Source of the DNA: Streptomyces purpureus
GTDB taxonomy: Bacteria; Actinomycetota; Actinomycetes; Streptomycetales; Streptomycetaceae
NCBI RefSeq assembly: GCF_014648195.1
Contig: NZ_BMQQ01000006.1
Span: 1 to 64,000 of the forward strand
Length of the DNA stretch: 64,000 nucleotides
Direction: 5' to 3'
In this document: positions 17,312 through 25,616 of the stretch, one piece after another
Layout: each line of letters opens with the position of its first letter
Position numbering within the stretch: the first letter of the stretch is position 1
Notes under the pieces: generated by a model
What the model was told of the DNA's origin: nothing
Seen by the model: the letters and a program-made list of their open reading frames with translations, nothing else
Databases searched by the model: none
Program-made: the position numbers and the translations under genes

Positions 17312-17345
17312 CGAACGGCCCCTCGCGCGGGCGAGGGGCCGTTCG
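17312..17345. terminator. Second hairpin between hup and the murA repeats
   Basis: Perfect 15-bp inverted repeat (17312-17326 with 17331-17345), 4-nt loop. It likely ends minus-strand transcripts that run through the murA-derived repeats, or backs up the hup terminator. Confidence 0.7.
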
Positions 17346-17365
17346 TACGGCCGTACGGCGCTGGC

Positions 17366-17546
17366 GGGTCGTCAGACGACGGTGCCGCCGGGGAGTTCGA
17401 CCTTCGCGCCCAGCTCCACCAGCTTGTCCATGCTGTGCTGGCCCGGGGGATGACCCCCGGACCCCCAGCCGGAGGGCGTCCGTGGCGGGCCCGGACGGGG
17501 CGGAGCCGGCCTCCACCGTCGTGGGGGCCGGCTCCGTAGGTACGGT
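17366..17546 (-). repeat. Tandem repeat unit 1: murA 3'-end copy plus spacer (181 bp)
   Basis: This unit is nearly the same as the following one and opens with the same ~66 bp as the true end of murA. Read on the minus strand it encodes MDKLVELGAKVELPGGTVV and stop, identical to the last 19 residues of MurA. Beyond that point it diverges from murA and carries a CCCGGGGGATGACCCCCGG hairpin and a GGAGCCGGCC-type terminator. It is not a functional gene; it is a relic of tandem duplication. Confidence 0.9.
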
Positions 17547-17728
17547 GGGTCGTCAGACGACGGTGCCGCCGGGGAGTTCGACCTTCGCGCCCAGCTCCAC
17601 CAGCTTGTCCATGCTGTGCTGGCCCGGGGGATGACCCCCGGACCCCCAGCCGAAGGGCGGTCCGCGGCGGGCCCGTACGGCGCGGAGCCGGCCTCCACCG
17701 TCGTGGGGGCCGGCTCCGTCGGTGCGGC
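17547..17728 (-). repeat. Tandem repeat unit 2: murA 3'-end copy plus spacer (182 bp)
   Basis: Second copy of the unit at 17366, about 95% identical by eye. Changes cluster in the spacer (for example GGAGGGCGTCC versus GAAGGGCGGTCC). It again ends with the full MurA C-terminal peptide and stop (at 17553). The spacer carries a 15-bp hairpin (17684-17717) that acts as the terminator of the true murA. Confidence 0.9.
17684..17717 (-). terminator. murA terminator
   Basis: GGAGCCGGCC ... GGCCGGCTCC with an inner TCCAC/GTGGG extension (15 bp, CGTC loop), 18 nt past the murA stop on the minus strand. A copy of it occurs in the next repeat unit at about 17502-17535. Confidence 0.7.
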
Positions 17729-17734
17729 GGGTCG

Positions 17735-19075
17735 TCAGACGACGGTGCCGCCGGGGAGTTCGACCTTCGCCCCCAGCTCCACCAGCTTGTCCATGAAGTT
17801 CTCGTAGCCGCGGTTGATCAGGTCGATGCCGTGGACCCGGGACGTGCCCTGGGCCGCCAGGGCCGCGATCAGGTACGAGAAGCCGCCGCGGAGGTCGGGG
17901 ATGACCAGATCGGCGCCCTGGAGCTTCGTGGGGCCCGACACGACCGCGGAGTGGAGGAAGTTGCGCTGGCCGAAGCGGCAGTCCGAACCGCCCAGGCACT
18001 CGCGGTACAGCTGGATGTGAGCACCCATCTGGTTCAGCGCCGACGTGAAGCCGAGCCGCGACTCGTACACCGTCTCGTGCACGATGGACAGACCCGTCGC
18101 CTGCGTCAGCGCCACCACCAGCGGCTGCTGCCAGTCCGTCTGGAAGCCGGGGTGGACGTCCGTCTCCAGGGCGATCGACTTCAGCTGCCCGCCCGGGTGC
18201 CAGAAGCGGATGCCCTCGTCGTCGATCTCGAAGGCGCCGCCGACCTTCCGGTACGTGTTCAGGAAGGTCATCATCGAGCGCTGCTGCGCGCCGCGCACAT
18301 AGATGTTGCCCTCGGTCGCCAGCGCCGCCGACGCCCAGGACGCCGCCTCCAGACGGTCCGGGAGCGCCCGGTGGGTGTAGCCGCCGAGCTTGTCGACACC
18401 GGTGATCCGGATCGTCCGGTCGGTGTCCATGGAGATGATCGCGCCCATCTTCTGCAGCACGCAGATGAGGTCCTCGATCTCCGGCTCCACGGCCGCGTTG
18501 GACAGCTCGGTGACGCCCTCGGCCAGCACGGCCGTGAGCAGCACCTGCTCGGTCGAGCCGACCGAGGGGTACGGCAGACGGATCTTGGTGCCGCGCAGCC
18601 GCTGCGGAGCCTCCAGGTACTGCCCGTCCTCGCGCTTCTCGATCGTCGCGCCGAACTGCCGCAGCACGTCGAAGTGGAAGTCGATCGGCCGACCGCCGAT
18701 GTCGCAGCCGCCCAGGCCCGGGATGAAGGCGTGACCGAGGCGGTGCAGCAGCGGGCCGCAGAACAGGATCGGGATGCGCGACGACCCCGCGTGGGCATCG
18801 ATGTCGGCGACGTTGGCCGACTCGACGTGCGTCGGGTCGAGGATCAGCTCGCCCGGCTCCTCGCCGGGGCGGACCGTCACACCGTGGAGCTGGAGCAGTC
18901 CGCGGACCACACGGACGTCACGGATGTCGGGCACATTGCGCAGTCGGCTCGGCTCGCTGCCGAGCAGGGCGGCGACCATCGCCTTGGGCACGAGGTTCTT
19001 CGCGCCGCGGACGCGGATCTCGCCCTCCAGCGGGGTTCCGCCGTGGACAAGCAGGACATCGTCTGTGCCGGTCAT
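17735..19075 (-). CDS. murA: UDP-N-acetylglucosamine 1-carboxyvinyltransferase MurA
   Basis: 446 residues. First committed step of peptidoglycan synthesis: transfer of enolpyruvate from PEP to UDP-GlcNAc. The start MTGTDDVLLVHGGTPLEGEI at 19073-19075 gives the usual length; an upstream in-frame start would add an atypical 34 residues. RGAKNLVPKAMVAALL matches the N-terminal active-site Lys/Asn. GGCDIGGRPIDFHF carries the catalytic Cys, so fosfomycin sensitivity at the target is expected. The last ~66 bp are repeated twice downstream. Confidence 0.95.
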   Translation of the reverse strand: MTGTDDVLLVHGGTPLEGEIRVRGAKNLVPKAMVAALLGSEPSRLRNVPDIRDVRVVRGLLQLHGVTVRPGEEPGELILDPTHVESANVADIDAHAGSSRIPILFCGPLLHRLGHAFIPGLGGCDIGGRPIDFHFDVLRQFGATIEKREDGQYLEAPQRLRGTKIRLPYPSVGSTEQVLLTAVLAEGVTELSNAAVEPEIEDLICVLQKMGAIISMDTDRTIRITGVDKLGGYTHRALPDRLEAASWASAALATEGNIYVRGAQQRSMMTFLNTYRKVGGAFEIDDEGIRFWHPGGQLKSIALETDVHPGFQTDWQQPLVVALTQATGLSIVHETVYESRLGFTSALNQMGAHIQLYRECLGGSDCRFGQRNFLHSAVVSGPTKLQGADLVIPDLRGGFSYLIAALAAQGTSRVHGIDLINRGYENFMDKLVELGAKVELPGGTVV

Positions 19076-19363
19076 GAATCTCGCGTTCCGGAGGGGCCCC
19101 CTCTGTCGTACGAGGGGGAGGTCGGGCAGGGCCAGGGAAAAGGGTACGGGCCTTCTACCCCCGTTCTGTAAGTCCAAGGGGGCCTGTCAGATGTAATGAA
19201 TTCGGCACAACACCCTCCGTTCCCGCGATCTTGCGGAGCGTCACGGTCCGGTTGCCTGGAGGGGCGCCGCCGGAGAGTGCGGGAGGCGTACGGGGCGCAC
19301 ATCGCCGGCCGTCCGCCGCGGACTGTCCCGCACACCCCCCGCGAAGGCCGAAGATGGGGGATC
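19076..19363. other. 288-nt divergent promoter region murA / yqgE
   Basis: Spacer between two divergent genes. It includes a short A/T-richer stretch (TGTAATGAATT at ~19192-19202), the likeliest place for promoters. No RNA gene or repeat was seen. Confidence 0.4.
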
Positions 19364-19933
19364 ATGTCTCGCATGACCGAGGTGTCCTCGCTCACAGGAC
19401 GGCTGCTCGTCGCCACGCCCACGCTGGCGGATCCGAACTTCGACCGCGCGGTGGTGCTGCTCCTCGACCACGACGACGAGGGCTCCCTCGGCGTGGTCCT
19501 CAACCGGCCCACCCCGGTCACCGTCGGGGACATCCTCGAACAGTGGTCGCCGCTGGCCGGCGATCCGGGCGTGGTCTTCCAGGGTGGCCCCGTCTCCCTC
19601 GACGCCGCCCTCGGCCTCGCCGTGATCCCGGGCGACGAGGGCCCCCTCGGCTGGCGCCGGGTGTACGGCGCGATCGGCCTGGTGGACCTGGAGACCCCGC
19701 CGGAACTGCTCGCCGCCGCCCTCGGCTCCCTGCGGATCTTCGCCGGCTACGCGGGCTGGGGCCCCGGCCAGCTGGAGGAGGAGCTCACGGGCGGAGCCTG
19801 GTACGTCGTCGAGTCGGAGCCCGGCGACGTCTCCTCCCCCCACCCCGAATCCCTCTGGCGCGCGGTCCTGCGCCGCCAGCGCAGCGAGCTCGCCATGGTC
19901 GCCACCTACCCGGACGACCCGTCGCTCAACTGA
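19364..19933 (+). CDS. YqgE/AlgH family protein (DUF179)
   Basis: 189 residues from the ATG at 19364, behind GGGGGATC. Family hallmarks: TGRLLVATPTLADPNFDRAV at the start, LNRPTPVTVGDI, VFQGGPVS and FAGYAGWGPGQLEEEL. The biochemical role of this widespread family is unknown. It is not in a clear operon; the DUF3039 gene starts 30 nt later and may be co-transcribed. Confidence 0.9.
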   Translation: MSRMTEVSSLTGRLLVATPTLADPNFDRAVVLLLDHDDEGSLGVVLNRPTPVTVGDILEQWSPLAGDPGVVFQGGPVSLDAALGLAVIPGDEGPLGWRRVYGAIGLVDLETPPELLAAALGSLRIFAGYAGWGPGQLEEELTGGAWYVVESEPGDVSSPHPESLWRAVLRRQRSELAMVATYPDDPSLN

Positions 19934-19963
19934 TCCCGCGGCCCTTCAGTACCCTTGGGATCC

Positions 19964-20251
19964 ATGAGCACTCTTGAGCCCGAGCGCGGGGCAGGTACGG
20001 GGACCCTCGTAGAGCCGACGCCGCAGGTGTCCCATGGCGACGGCGACCACGAGCGCTACGCCCATTACGTCCAGAAGGACAAGATCATGGCGAGTGCCCT
20101 CGACGGCACTCCCGTGGTGGCACTGTGCGGGAAGGTCTGGGTCCCGGGGCGTGACCCCAAGAAGTACCCGGTCTGCCCGATGTGCAAGGAGATCTACGAG
20201 TCCATGGGCGCCGGTGGTGGCGACAAGGACAAGGGCGGCAAGGACAAGTAA
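19964..20251 (+). CDS. DUF3039 small Cys-motif protein
   Basis: 95 residues. Central region HERYAHYVQKDKIMASALDG followed by VALCGKVWVPGRDP and VCPMCKEIYE: a His/Cys set (C-x-C...CxxC) that suggests zinc binding. The C-terminus is Lys/Gly/Asp rich. This is an actinobacterial DUF3039 protein of unknown function. Start ATG 19964. It lies 30 nt after yqgE and is followed by a terminator. Confidence 0.85.
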   Translation: MSTLEPERGAGTGTLVEPTPQVSHGDGDHERYAHYVQKDKIMASALDGTPVVALCGKVWVPGRDPKKYPVCPMCKEIYESMGAGGGDKDKGGKDK

Positions 20252-20271
20252 CAGCGGTCCTTCCGTCGGGG

Positions 20272-20309
20272 CGGCCCCCGGAGCGTGCAGGTGCGCGCTC
20301 CGGGGGCCG
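20272..20309 (+). terminator. Terminator after the DUF3039 gene
   Basis: 14-bp perfect inverted repeat CGGCCCCCGGAGCG / CGCTCCGGGGGCCG (20272-20285 with 20296-20309), followed by TTTG. Confidence 0.8.
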
Positions 20310-20372
20310 TTTGCCGTTCACAGGCGTGCCGCCATCCTGACGCGTTGCATCCTGTGCGTTCGCTGGTCACAG

Positions 20373-20388
20373 AGTGGTTGAGACCACT
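20373..20388 (+). promoter_or_regulatory. DasR-responsive element (dre)
   Basis: AGTGGTTGAGACCACT: 6-bp palindromic arms AGTGGT/ACCACT around a 4-nt centre. The DasR consensus is A(G/C)TGGTCTAGACCA(G/C)T, so only the central CT differs. It lies 94 nt before the sugar-binding protein start. DasR, the GlcNAc-sensing GntR repressor, would hold this operon off until glucosamine phosphates build up. This fits the downstream hexosaminidase. Confidence 0.75.
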
Positions 20389-20482
20389 TGTCCGCTTGTT
20401 TGGGCGGCCCTAACCTCACGCGTGTTGTGCAGCACGAAACGTTCGTTGCGCATGCTGCAACGCCGATGGGGGGAGCCCCGAA

Positions 20483-21787
20483 ATGAAGCTGTCCGCCCGA
20501 ATCGCCGCCCCGGTCACGGCACTTGTGCTGGCCGGCCTCACCGCCACCGCCTGCGCCCCGGCAACCTCCGGCGGCTCCGCCACCCAGGACGAGAAGAGCG
20601 GCACCCTGCGCGTCTGGCTCTTCCAGGAGGTCAACAACAAGCCCAAGGAGCAGGTCGTCGACGCGGCCGTGGCGGCGTTCGAGAAGCGGCACAAGGGGGC
20701 GAAGGCCGAGGTCGAGTACATCCCCGTCGACACCCGCGCCCAGCGCATCAAGGCAGCCTTCAACGACCCCAAGAGCGCCCCCGACCTGATCGAGTACGGC
20801 AACACCGACACGGCCGGCTACGTGAAGGACGGCGGACTCGCCGACGTCAGCGCCGACTTCGGGTCATGGGCGGACGCCAGGGACACCGACCCGACCGCCC
20901 GCGCCTCGGTCACCGTGGACGGAAAGGTCTATGGCGCCCCGCTGTTCGTCGGCGTACGGGCCCTCTACTACCGCACCGACGTCCTCAAGGAGGTTGGTCT
21001 CACCGCGCCCAAGTCGCAGGCCGAGCTGATCGACACGGCGAAGAAGATCCGCAAGGCGAAGCCGGAGCTGTACGGGCTGGCGGTCGGCGGCACGTACACC
21101 TACGGCGCGATGCCGTTCATCTGGGCGCACGGCGGCGAACTCGCCACCGGGAGCGGCGGTACGTACAAGGCGGCGGTCAACAGCGAGGCGGCCCGCAAGG
21201 GCGTCTCCGCCTACACCTCGCTCTTCGGTGACGACAACTGTCCGGCCGCCAAGTGCGCCTCGATGGGCGGCAACGCGACCGTCACGGCCTTCGCCCAGGG
21301 CAAGGCCGCCATGGCGATAGGCGGCGACTTCAGCCATGCGGCGGTGGAGGCGGGTGTGGTGAAGGGGAAGTACGCGGTGGTGCCGCTGCCGGGCGTCGCG
21401 GCGGGGTCGATCGCGCCGGCCTTCGCGGGCGGCAACAACCTCGGCGTGCTGAAGAGCACCGGTCACCGCACCCTCGCGGTGGATCTGATGAAGTCCCTGG
21501 CGGGCAAGGAGACCCAGGCCAAGCTCTTCGACGCGATGGGCTTCCTGCCGACGTACACGGACGTACGGGCCGACGTGGCGAAGAAAGAGCCTTTCGTGAA
21601 GCCCTTCGTCGACTCGCTCGGCGCGGGGGCCAAGTTCGTCCCGGCGTCGCCCGCCTGGGGCCAGATCGACGCCTCGGCCGTGCTGCCGACGATGCTCCAG
21701 GAGATTGTCAGCGGCCGTAAGGACGTGGCGGCGGCGACGGACGACGCGGCGAGGAAGATGGACGCGGCGTTCGCGGCCGCGGGCTGA
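20483..21787 (+). CDS. Sugar ABC transporter substrate-binding lipoprotein
   Basis: 434 residues. Lipoprotein signal (MKLSARIAAPVTALVLAGL, then TATAC with Cys ~24). The mature part is a family 1 extracellular solute-binding protein (TLRVWLFQEVNNKPKEQVVD; APLFVGVRALYYRTD; AIGGDFSHAAV). The dre upstream and the GH20 enzyme at the end of the operon suggest chitobiose or another GlcNAc-containing sugar as ligand; this is inference. It starts a four-gene operon. Confidence 0.88.
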   Translation: MKLSARIAAPVTALVLAGLTATACAPATSGGSATQDEKSGTLRVWLFQEVNNKPKEQVVDAAVAAFEKRHKGAKAEVEYIPVDTRAQRIKAAFNDPKSAPDLIEYGNTDTAGYVKDGGLADVSADFGSWADARDTDPTARASVTVDGKVYGAPLFVGVRALYYRTDVLKEVGLTAPKSQAELIDTAKKIRKAKPELYGLAVGGTYTYGAMPFIWAHGGELATGSGGTYKAAVNSEAARKGVSAYTSLFGDDNCPAAKCASMGGNATVTAFAQGKAAMAIGGDFSHAAVEAGVVKGKYAVVPLPGVAAGSIAPAFAGGNNLGVLKSTGHRTLAVDLMKSLAGKETQAKLFDAMGFLPTYTDVRADVAKKEPFVKPFVDSLGAGAKFVPASPAWGQIDASAVLPTMLQEIVSGRKDVAAATDDAARKMDAAFAAAG

Positions 21788-21792
21788 GCGCG

Positions 21793-22800
21793 ATGACGGA
21801 CGGTACGAAGACCGACCGGAAGACCGACCGTACGAAGGCCGGCAGGATGACGACCCGGGCCGCCCATCTGCCTCGTAAAGGCACCGAGGCGCGCGTGGGC
21901 GCCGTCCCGGCCGGCGTGCGGCGGGGACACCCCGGATGGACGCCGTGGCTCTATCTCCTGCCCGCGCTCGTGGTGCTCGGCGGGCTGCTCGTCTACCCCA
22001 TCTACCAGCTCGGCCTGATCTCCTTCCTGGAGTACACCCAGGCCCAGGTCAGCGGCGGGGAACCGACCTCCTTCCAGGGGCTCGGCAACTACTCCGCCCT
22101 CTTCTCCGACAGCCAGTTCTGGCAGGTCCTGCTCGCCACCGTGCTGTTCGCCGCCGCCTGCGTCCTCGCCACGCTCGCCGTGGGCTGCGCGCTGGCCGTG
22201 CTGCTCACCCGGATCCGCGCGGTGCCCCGGCTCGCGCTGATGCTGGCGGCGCTCGGCGCCTGGGCGACCCCCGCCGTCACCGGCTCCACGGTCTGGGTCT
22301 TCCTCTTCGACCCGGACTACGGGCCGGTCAACCGACTGCTCGGCCTGGGCGACTTCTCCTGGACGTACGGGCGCTACAGCGCCTTCGCGCTCGTCCTCTT
22401 CGAAGTGGTGTGGTGTTCCTTCCCGTTCGTGATGGTGACCGTGTACGCGGGCATCAAGGCCATCCCGTCCGAGGTTCTGGAGGCGGCGGCGCTGGACGGC
22501 GCCTCCCAGTGGCGGACCTGGCGCTCCGTCATGGCGCCGATGCTCCGGCCCATCCTGGTCGTCGTCACGATCCAGTCGATCATCTGGGACTTCAAGGTCT
22601 TCACCCAGATCTATGTGATGACGAACGGCGGCGGCATCGCCGGCCAGAACCTCGTCCTCAACGTCTACGCCTACCAGAAGGCCTTCGCCTCCTCCCAGTA
22701 CAGCCTGGGCTCCGCGATCGGCGTCGTCATGCTGCTGATCCTGCTGGCCGTGACGCTGGTCTACCTCCGCCTGCTGCGCCGCCAGGGAGAAGAACTGTGA
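21793..22800 (+). CDS. Sugar ABC transporter permease 1
   Basis: 335 residues, MalF-type. An N-terminal basic cytoplasmic tail (~50 residues) precedes six membrane spans. The EAA loop for ATPase contact reads EVLEAAALDGASQWRTWRSV. It lies 5 nt after the binding protein and its stop overlaps the next GTG, so it is co-translated. Confidence 0.9.
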   Translation: MTDGTKTDRKTDRTKAGRMTTRAAHLPRKGTEARVGAVPAGVRRGHPGWTPWLYLLPALVVLGGLLVYPIYQLGLISFLEYTQAQVSGGEPTSFQGLGNYSALFSDSQFWQVLLATVLFAAACVLATLAVGCALAVLLTRIRAVPRLALMLAALGAWATPAVTGSTVWVFLFDPDYGPVNRLLGLGDFSWTYGRYSAFALVLFEVVWCSFPFVMVTVYAGIKAIPSEVLEAAALDGASQWRTWRSVMAPMLRPILVVVTIQSIIWDFKVFTQIYVMTNGGGIAGQNLVLNVYAYQKAFASSQYSLGSAIGVVMLLILLAVTLVYLRLLRRQGEEL

Positions 22801-23648
22801 GCCCGCTCCGTGTCCCCGTCCGTATCCGCAAGCCGGGGCGGCTCCTCGCCGAGGCGGCCGCGCTGCTGGTCGCCGCCGTGGTCGCCTTCCCGCTGTACTG
22901 GATGGTCCTCTCGGCGTTCAAACCCGCCGGTGAGATCCAGTCGACGGAGGCCAGGCCGTGGACGGGGTCCCCGTCCCTGGACTCCTTCCGCCGGGTCTTC
23001 GAGCAGCAGGACTTCGGGCGGTACTTCCTCAACTCGGCTCTCGTCGCGGGCGCGGTCGTGGTCGCGTCCGCGCTGATCGCCTTCCTCGCCGCGACGGCCG
23101 TGACCCGCTTCCGTTTCCGGTTCCGCACGACTCTGCTGATCATGTTTCTCGTCGCCCAGATGGTGCCGATCGAGGCGCTGACCATCCCGCTGTTCTTCCT
23201 CATGCGGGACTTCGGGCAGCTGAACACGCTGGGCGCGCTGATCCTGCCGCACATCGCCTTCTCCCTGCCGTTCGCGATCTGGATGCTGCGCGGCTTCGTG
23301 AAGGCGGTCCCCGAGGCCCTGGAGGAGGCCGCCGCCCTCGACGGCGCGAGCCGGTCCAGGTTCCTGTGGCAGATCCTCTTTCCGCTGGTCTTCCCGGGGC
23401 TCGTGGCGACGAGTGTCTTCTCTTTCATCTCGACCTGGAACGACTTCCTGTTCGCGAAGTCGTTCATCATCAGCGACACCTCCCAGTCGACTCTGCCCAT
23501 GGCGCTGCTGGTGTTCTTCAAGCCGGACGAGAACGACTGGGGAGGCATCATGGCCGCCTCGACCGTCATGACGATTCCGGTGCTCGTCTTCTTCGTACTC
23601 GTACAGCGCCGTCTGGTCTCGGGCCTCGGCGGCGCGGTCAAGGACTGA
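22797..23648 (+). CDS. Sugar ABC transporter permease 2
   Basis: 283 residues, MalG-type. The GTG at 22797 overlaps the previous stop (GTGA). Six spans, with EAA loop EALEEAAALDGASRSRFLWQ. No ATPase gene is present in the operon; in Streptomyces such CUT1 importers usually share the unlinked ATPase MsiK. Confidence 0.9.
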   Translation: MSPLRVPVRIRKPGRLLAEAAALLVAAVVAFPLYWMVLSAFKPAGEIQSTEARPWTGSPSLDSFRRVFEQQDFGRYFLNSALVAGAVVVASALIAFLAATAVTRFRFRFRTTLLIMFLVAQMVPIEALTIPLFFLMRDFGQLNTLGALILPHIAFSLPFAIWMLRGFVKAVPEALEEAAALDGASRSRFLWQILFPLVFPGLVATSVFSFISTWNDFLFAKSFIISDTSQSTLPMALLVFFKPDENDWGGIMAASTVMTIPVLVFFVLVQRRLVSGLGGAVKD

Positions 23649-23652
23649 CGCG

Positions 23653-25308
23653 ATGACCGATACGGATCTGCTTCCCCTGCCCCTGGCGGTCGAGCACCGG
23701 GGGAGCGCCCCCGGGTACGTCTCGCTCGACGACCGCGCCACGCTGGACGCGGGGCCCGGCACGGAGTCCACCGCCCGCTGGCTGCGGTCCGCGCTCGGCG
23801 CCGCGACCGGACTGCCACTGGCCGACGGCCCCGGCCCGCACGCGATCCGGCTGCGGATCAGGGAGCGGACGCAGGCGGGGACGGAGCGGGGGTACGGGCC
23901 CGAGGACTACCGCCTCTCCACCGAAGACCCGGACGCGGCCGTCGTCATCGAAGGCGGCGGTCCCGCCGGGGTGTTCTGGGGCGCCCAGACCCTGCGGCAG
24001 CTCCTCGGCCCCGACGCGTACCGCAAGGCGCCCGTCGCACCGGGCCCTCGCTGGGACCTGCCCCAAGTCACCGTCACCGACGGTCCCCGCTTCCGCTGGC
24101 GCGGCCTCATGCTCGACGTCTCACGGCACTTCCTCCCCAAGGACGACGTGCTGCGCTACCTCGACCTGCTCGCCGTGCACAAGCTCAACGTCTTCCACTT
24201 CCACCTCACCGACGACCAGGGCTGGCGCATCGAGATCAGACGCCACCCCCGCCTCACCGAGGTCGGCGCCTGGCGTGCCCGTACGAAATGGGGGCACCGT
24301 GCCTCACCGCTGTGGACGGACGTCCCGCACGGCGGCCACTACACCCAGGACGACATCCGCGAGATCGTCGCGTACGCCGCCGAGCGGCATATCACCGTCG
24401 TCCCCGAGATCGACATCCCCGGACACTCGCAGGCCGCCATCGCCGCGTACCCGGAACTGGGCAACACCGACGTCATCGACACCACCACCCTCTCCGTCTG
24501 GGACACCTGGGGCATCAACCCGAACGTACTCGCCCCCACTGACAACACCCTCCGCTTCTACGAGGGCGTCTTCGAGGAGGTCCTGGAGCTCTTCCCCTCG
24601 ACGTTCATCCATGTGGGCGGCGACGAGTGCCCCAAGGACCAGTGGAAGGCCTCGCCCACCGCCCAGGCCCGGATCGCGGAGCTCGGCGTCGGCGACGAGT
24701 ACGGGCTCCAGTCGTGGTTCGTCCGCCACTTCGACCGCTGGCTCGCCGCCCGTGGCCGCCGCCTCATCGGCTGGGACGAGATCCTGGAGGGCGGACTCGC
24801 GCCGGGCGCCGCTGTGTCCTCCTGGCGCGGTTACGCGGGCGGCATCGCCGCCGCCGAGGCCGGGCACGACGTCGTCATGTGCCCGGAGCAACAGGTCTAC
24901 CTGGACCACCGTCAGGCGCCGGGCGACGACGAGCCGGTGCCGATCGGTTACGTCCGCACCCTGAAGGACGTCTACCGCTTCGACCCCGTACCGCCACGGC
25001 TGTCGGCCGAGGCCGCCGCCCACGTCCTGGGGACCCAGGCCAACGTCTGGACGGAGGTCATGGAGAACCGCTCCCGCGTCGACTACCAGGTCTTCCCCCG
25101 TCTCGCCGCGCTCGCCGAGGTCGCCTGGTCCGAGCTGCCCGCCCCGCACGCGCGCGACTTCACGGATTTCGAGCGGCGAATGACCGCCCACTACAGGCGG
25201 CTTGACGCCCTCGGCGTCGACTACCGGCCGCCCGGCGGCCCGTTGCCGTGGCAGCGGCGCCCGGGGGTGATCGGACGCCCGATCGAAGGTGCGCCCCCAA
25301 ACGTGTGA
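23653..25308 (+). CDS. GH20 beta-N-acetylhexosaminidase
   Basis: 551 residues. GH20b-like N-terminal domain (~1-135), then the GH20 barrel: RGLMLDVSRHFLPKDDV, NVFHFHLTDDQGWRIEI and the catalytic Asp-Glu pair in HVGGDECPKDQW. It removes terminal GlcNAc (or GalNAc) from chito-oligosaccharides. There is no signal peptide, so it probably acts in the cytoplasm on sugars brought in by the preceding transporter, 4 nt upstream. Confidence 0.92.
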   Translation: MTDTDLLPLPLAVEHRGSAPGYVSLDDRATLDAGPGTESTARWLRSALGAATGLPLADGPGPHAIRLRIRERTQAGTERGYGPEDYRLSTEDPDAAVVIEGGGPAGVFWGAQTLRQLLGPDAYRKAPVAPGPRWDLPQVTVTDGPRFRWRGLMLDVSRHFLPKDDVLRYLDLLAVHKLNVFHFHLTDDQGWRIEIRRHPRLTEVGAWRARTKWGHRASPLWTDVPHGGHYTQDDIREIVAYAAERHITVVPEIDIPGHSQAAIAAYPELGNTDVIDTTTLSVWDTWGINPNVLAPTDNTLRFYEGVFEEVLELFPSTFIHVGGDECPKDQWKASPTAQARIAELGVGDEYGLQSWFVRHFDRWLAARGRRLIGWDEILEGGLAPGAAVSSWRGYAGGIAAAEAGHDVVMCPEQQVYLDHRQAPGDDEPVPIGYVRTLKDVYRFDPVPPRLSAEAAAHVLGTQANVWTEVMENRSRVDYQVFPRLAALAEVAWSELPAPHARDFTDFERRMTAHYRRLDALGVDYRPPGGPLPWQRRPGVIGRPIEGAPPNV

Positions 25309-25616
25309 GCCCGGCCCCCGGAGGGTGCTGCTGACCCGGCCGCCTGGGACGGTGGACGCCCGTCAGGTCCGGTCCCCGCGGCCGTTGGGCCCTGCCGGTC
25401 ATAAGTCGTACAAGGTTCGCCGAAGAGTGGCAATACGCATCTGCCGCCGATGCCGTGGCAAAACGGGTCATCTGCCAGGTCAGCGGACGTCCGGTGCGGA
25501 AGTGCGCTTCGCGGACCCTCGCGTCGCACGGCTCCGAAGATGTGCCAGAGTTGCCACGTCCGGGCTGTGAGCACGTACGGTACGGCCACACAGGACACCG
25601 GGAAGGGGCAGCTGGG
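25309..25616 (+). other. 308-nt spacer upstream of the xanthine-dehydrogenase-type operon
   Basis: No separate gene was recognised. An in-frame ATG exists at 25455 but would add 54 residues unlike the family. It carries the promoter region of the next operon, with moderately lower GC at 25400-25470 and a short direct repeat (GTGGCAA at ~25427 and ~25455). Confidence 0.35.

Noticed and set aside
17372..17999. Two extra minus-strand genes ending in the MurA C-terminus
   Set aside because: They share only ~20 codons with murA. The rest is spacer with terminator hairpins, so they are duplication relics rather than genes.
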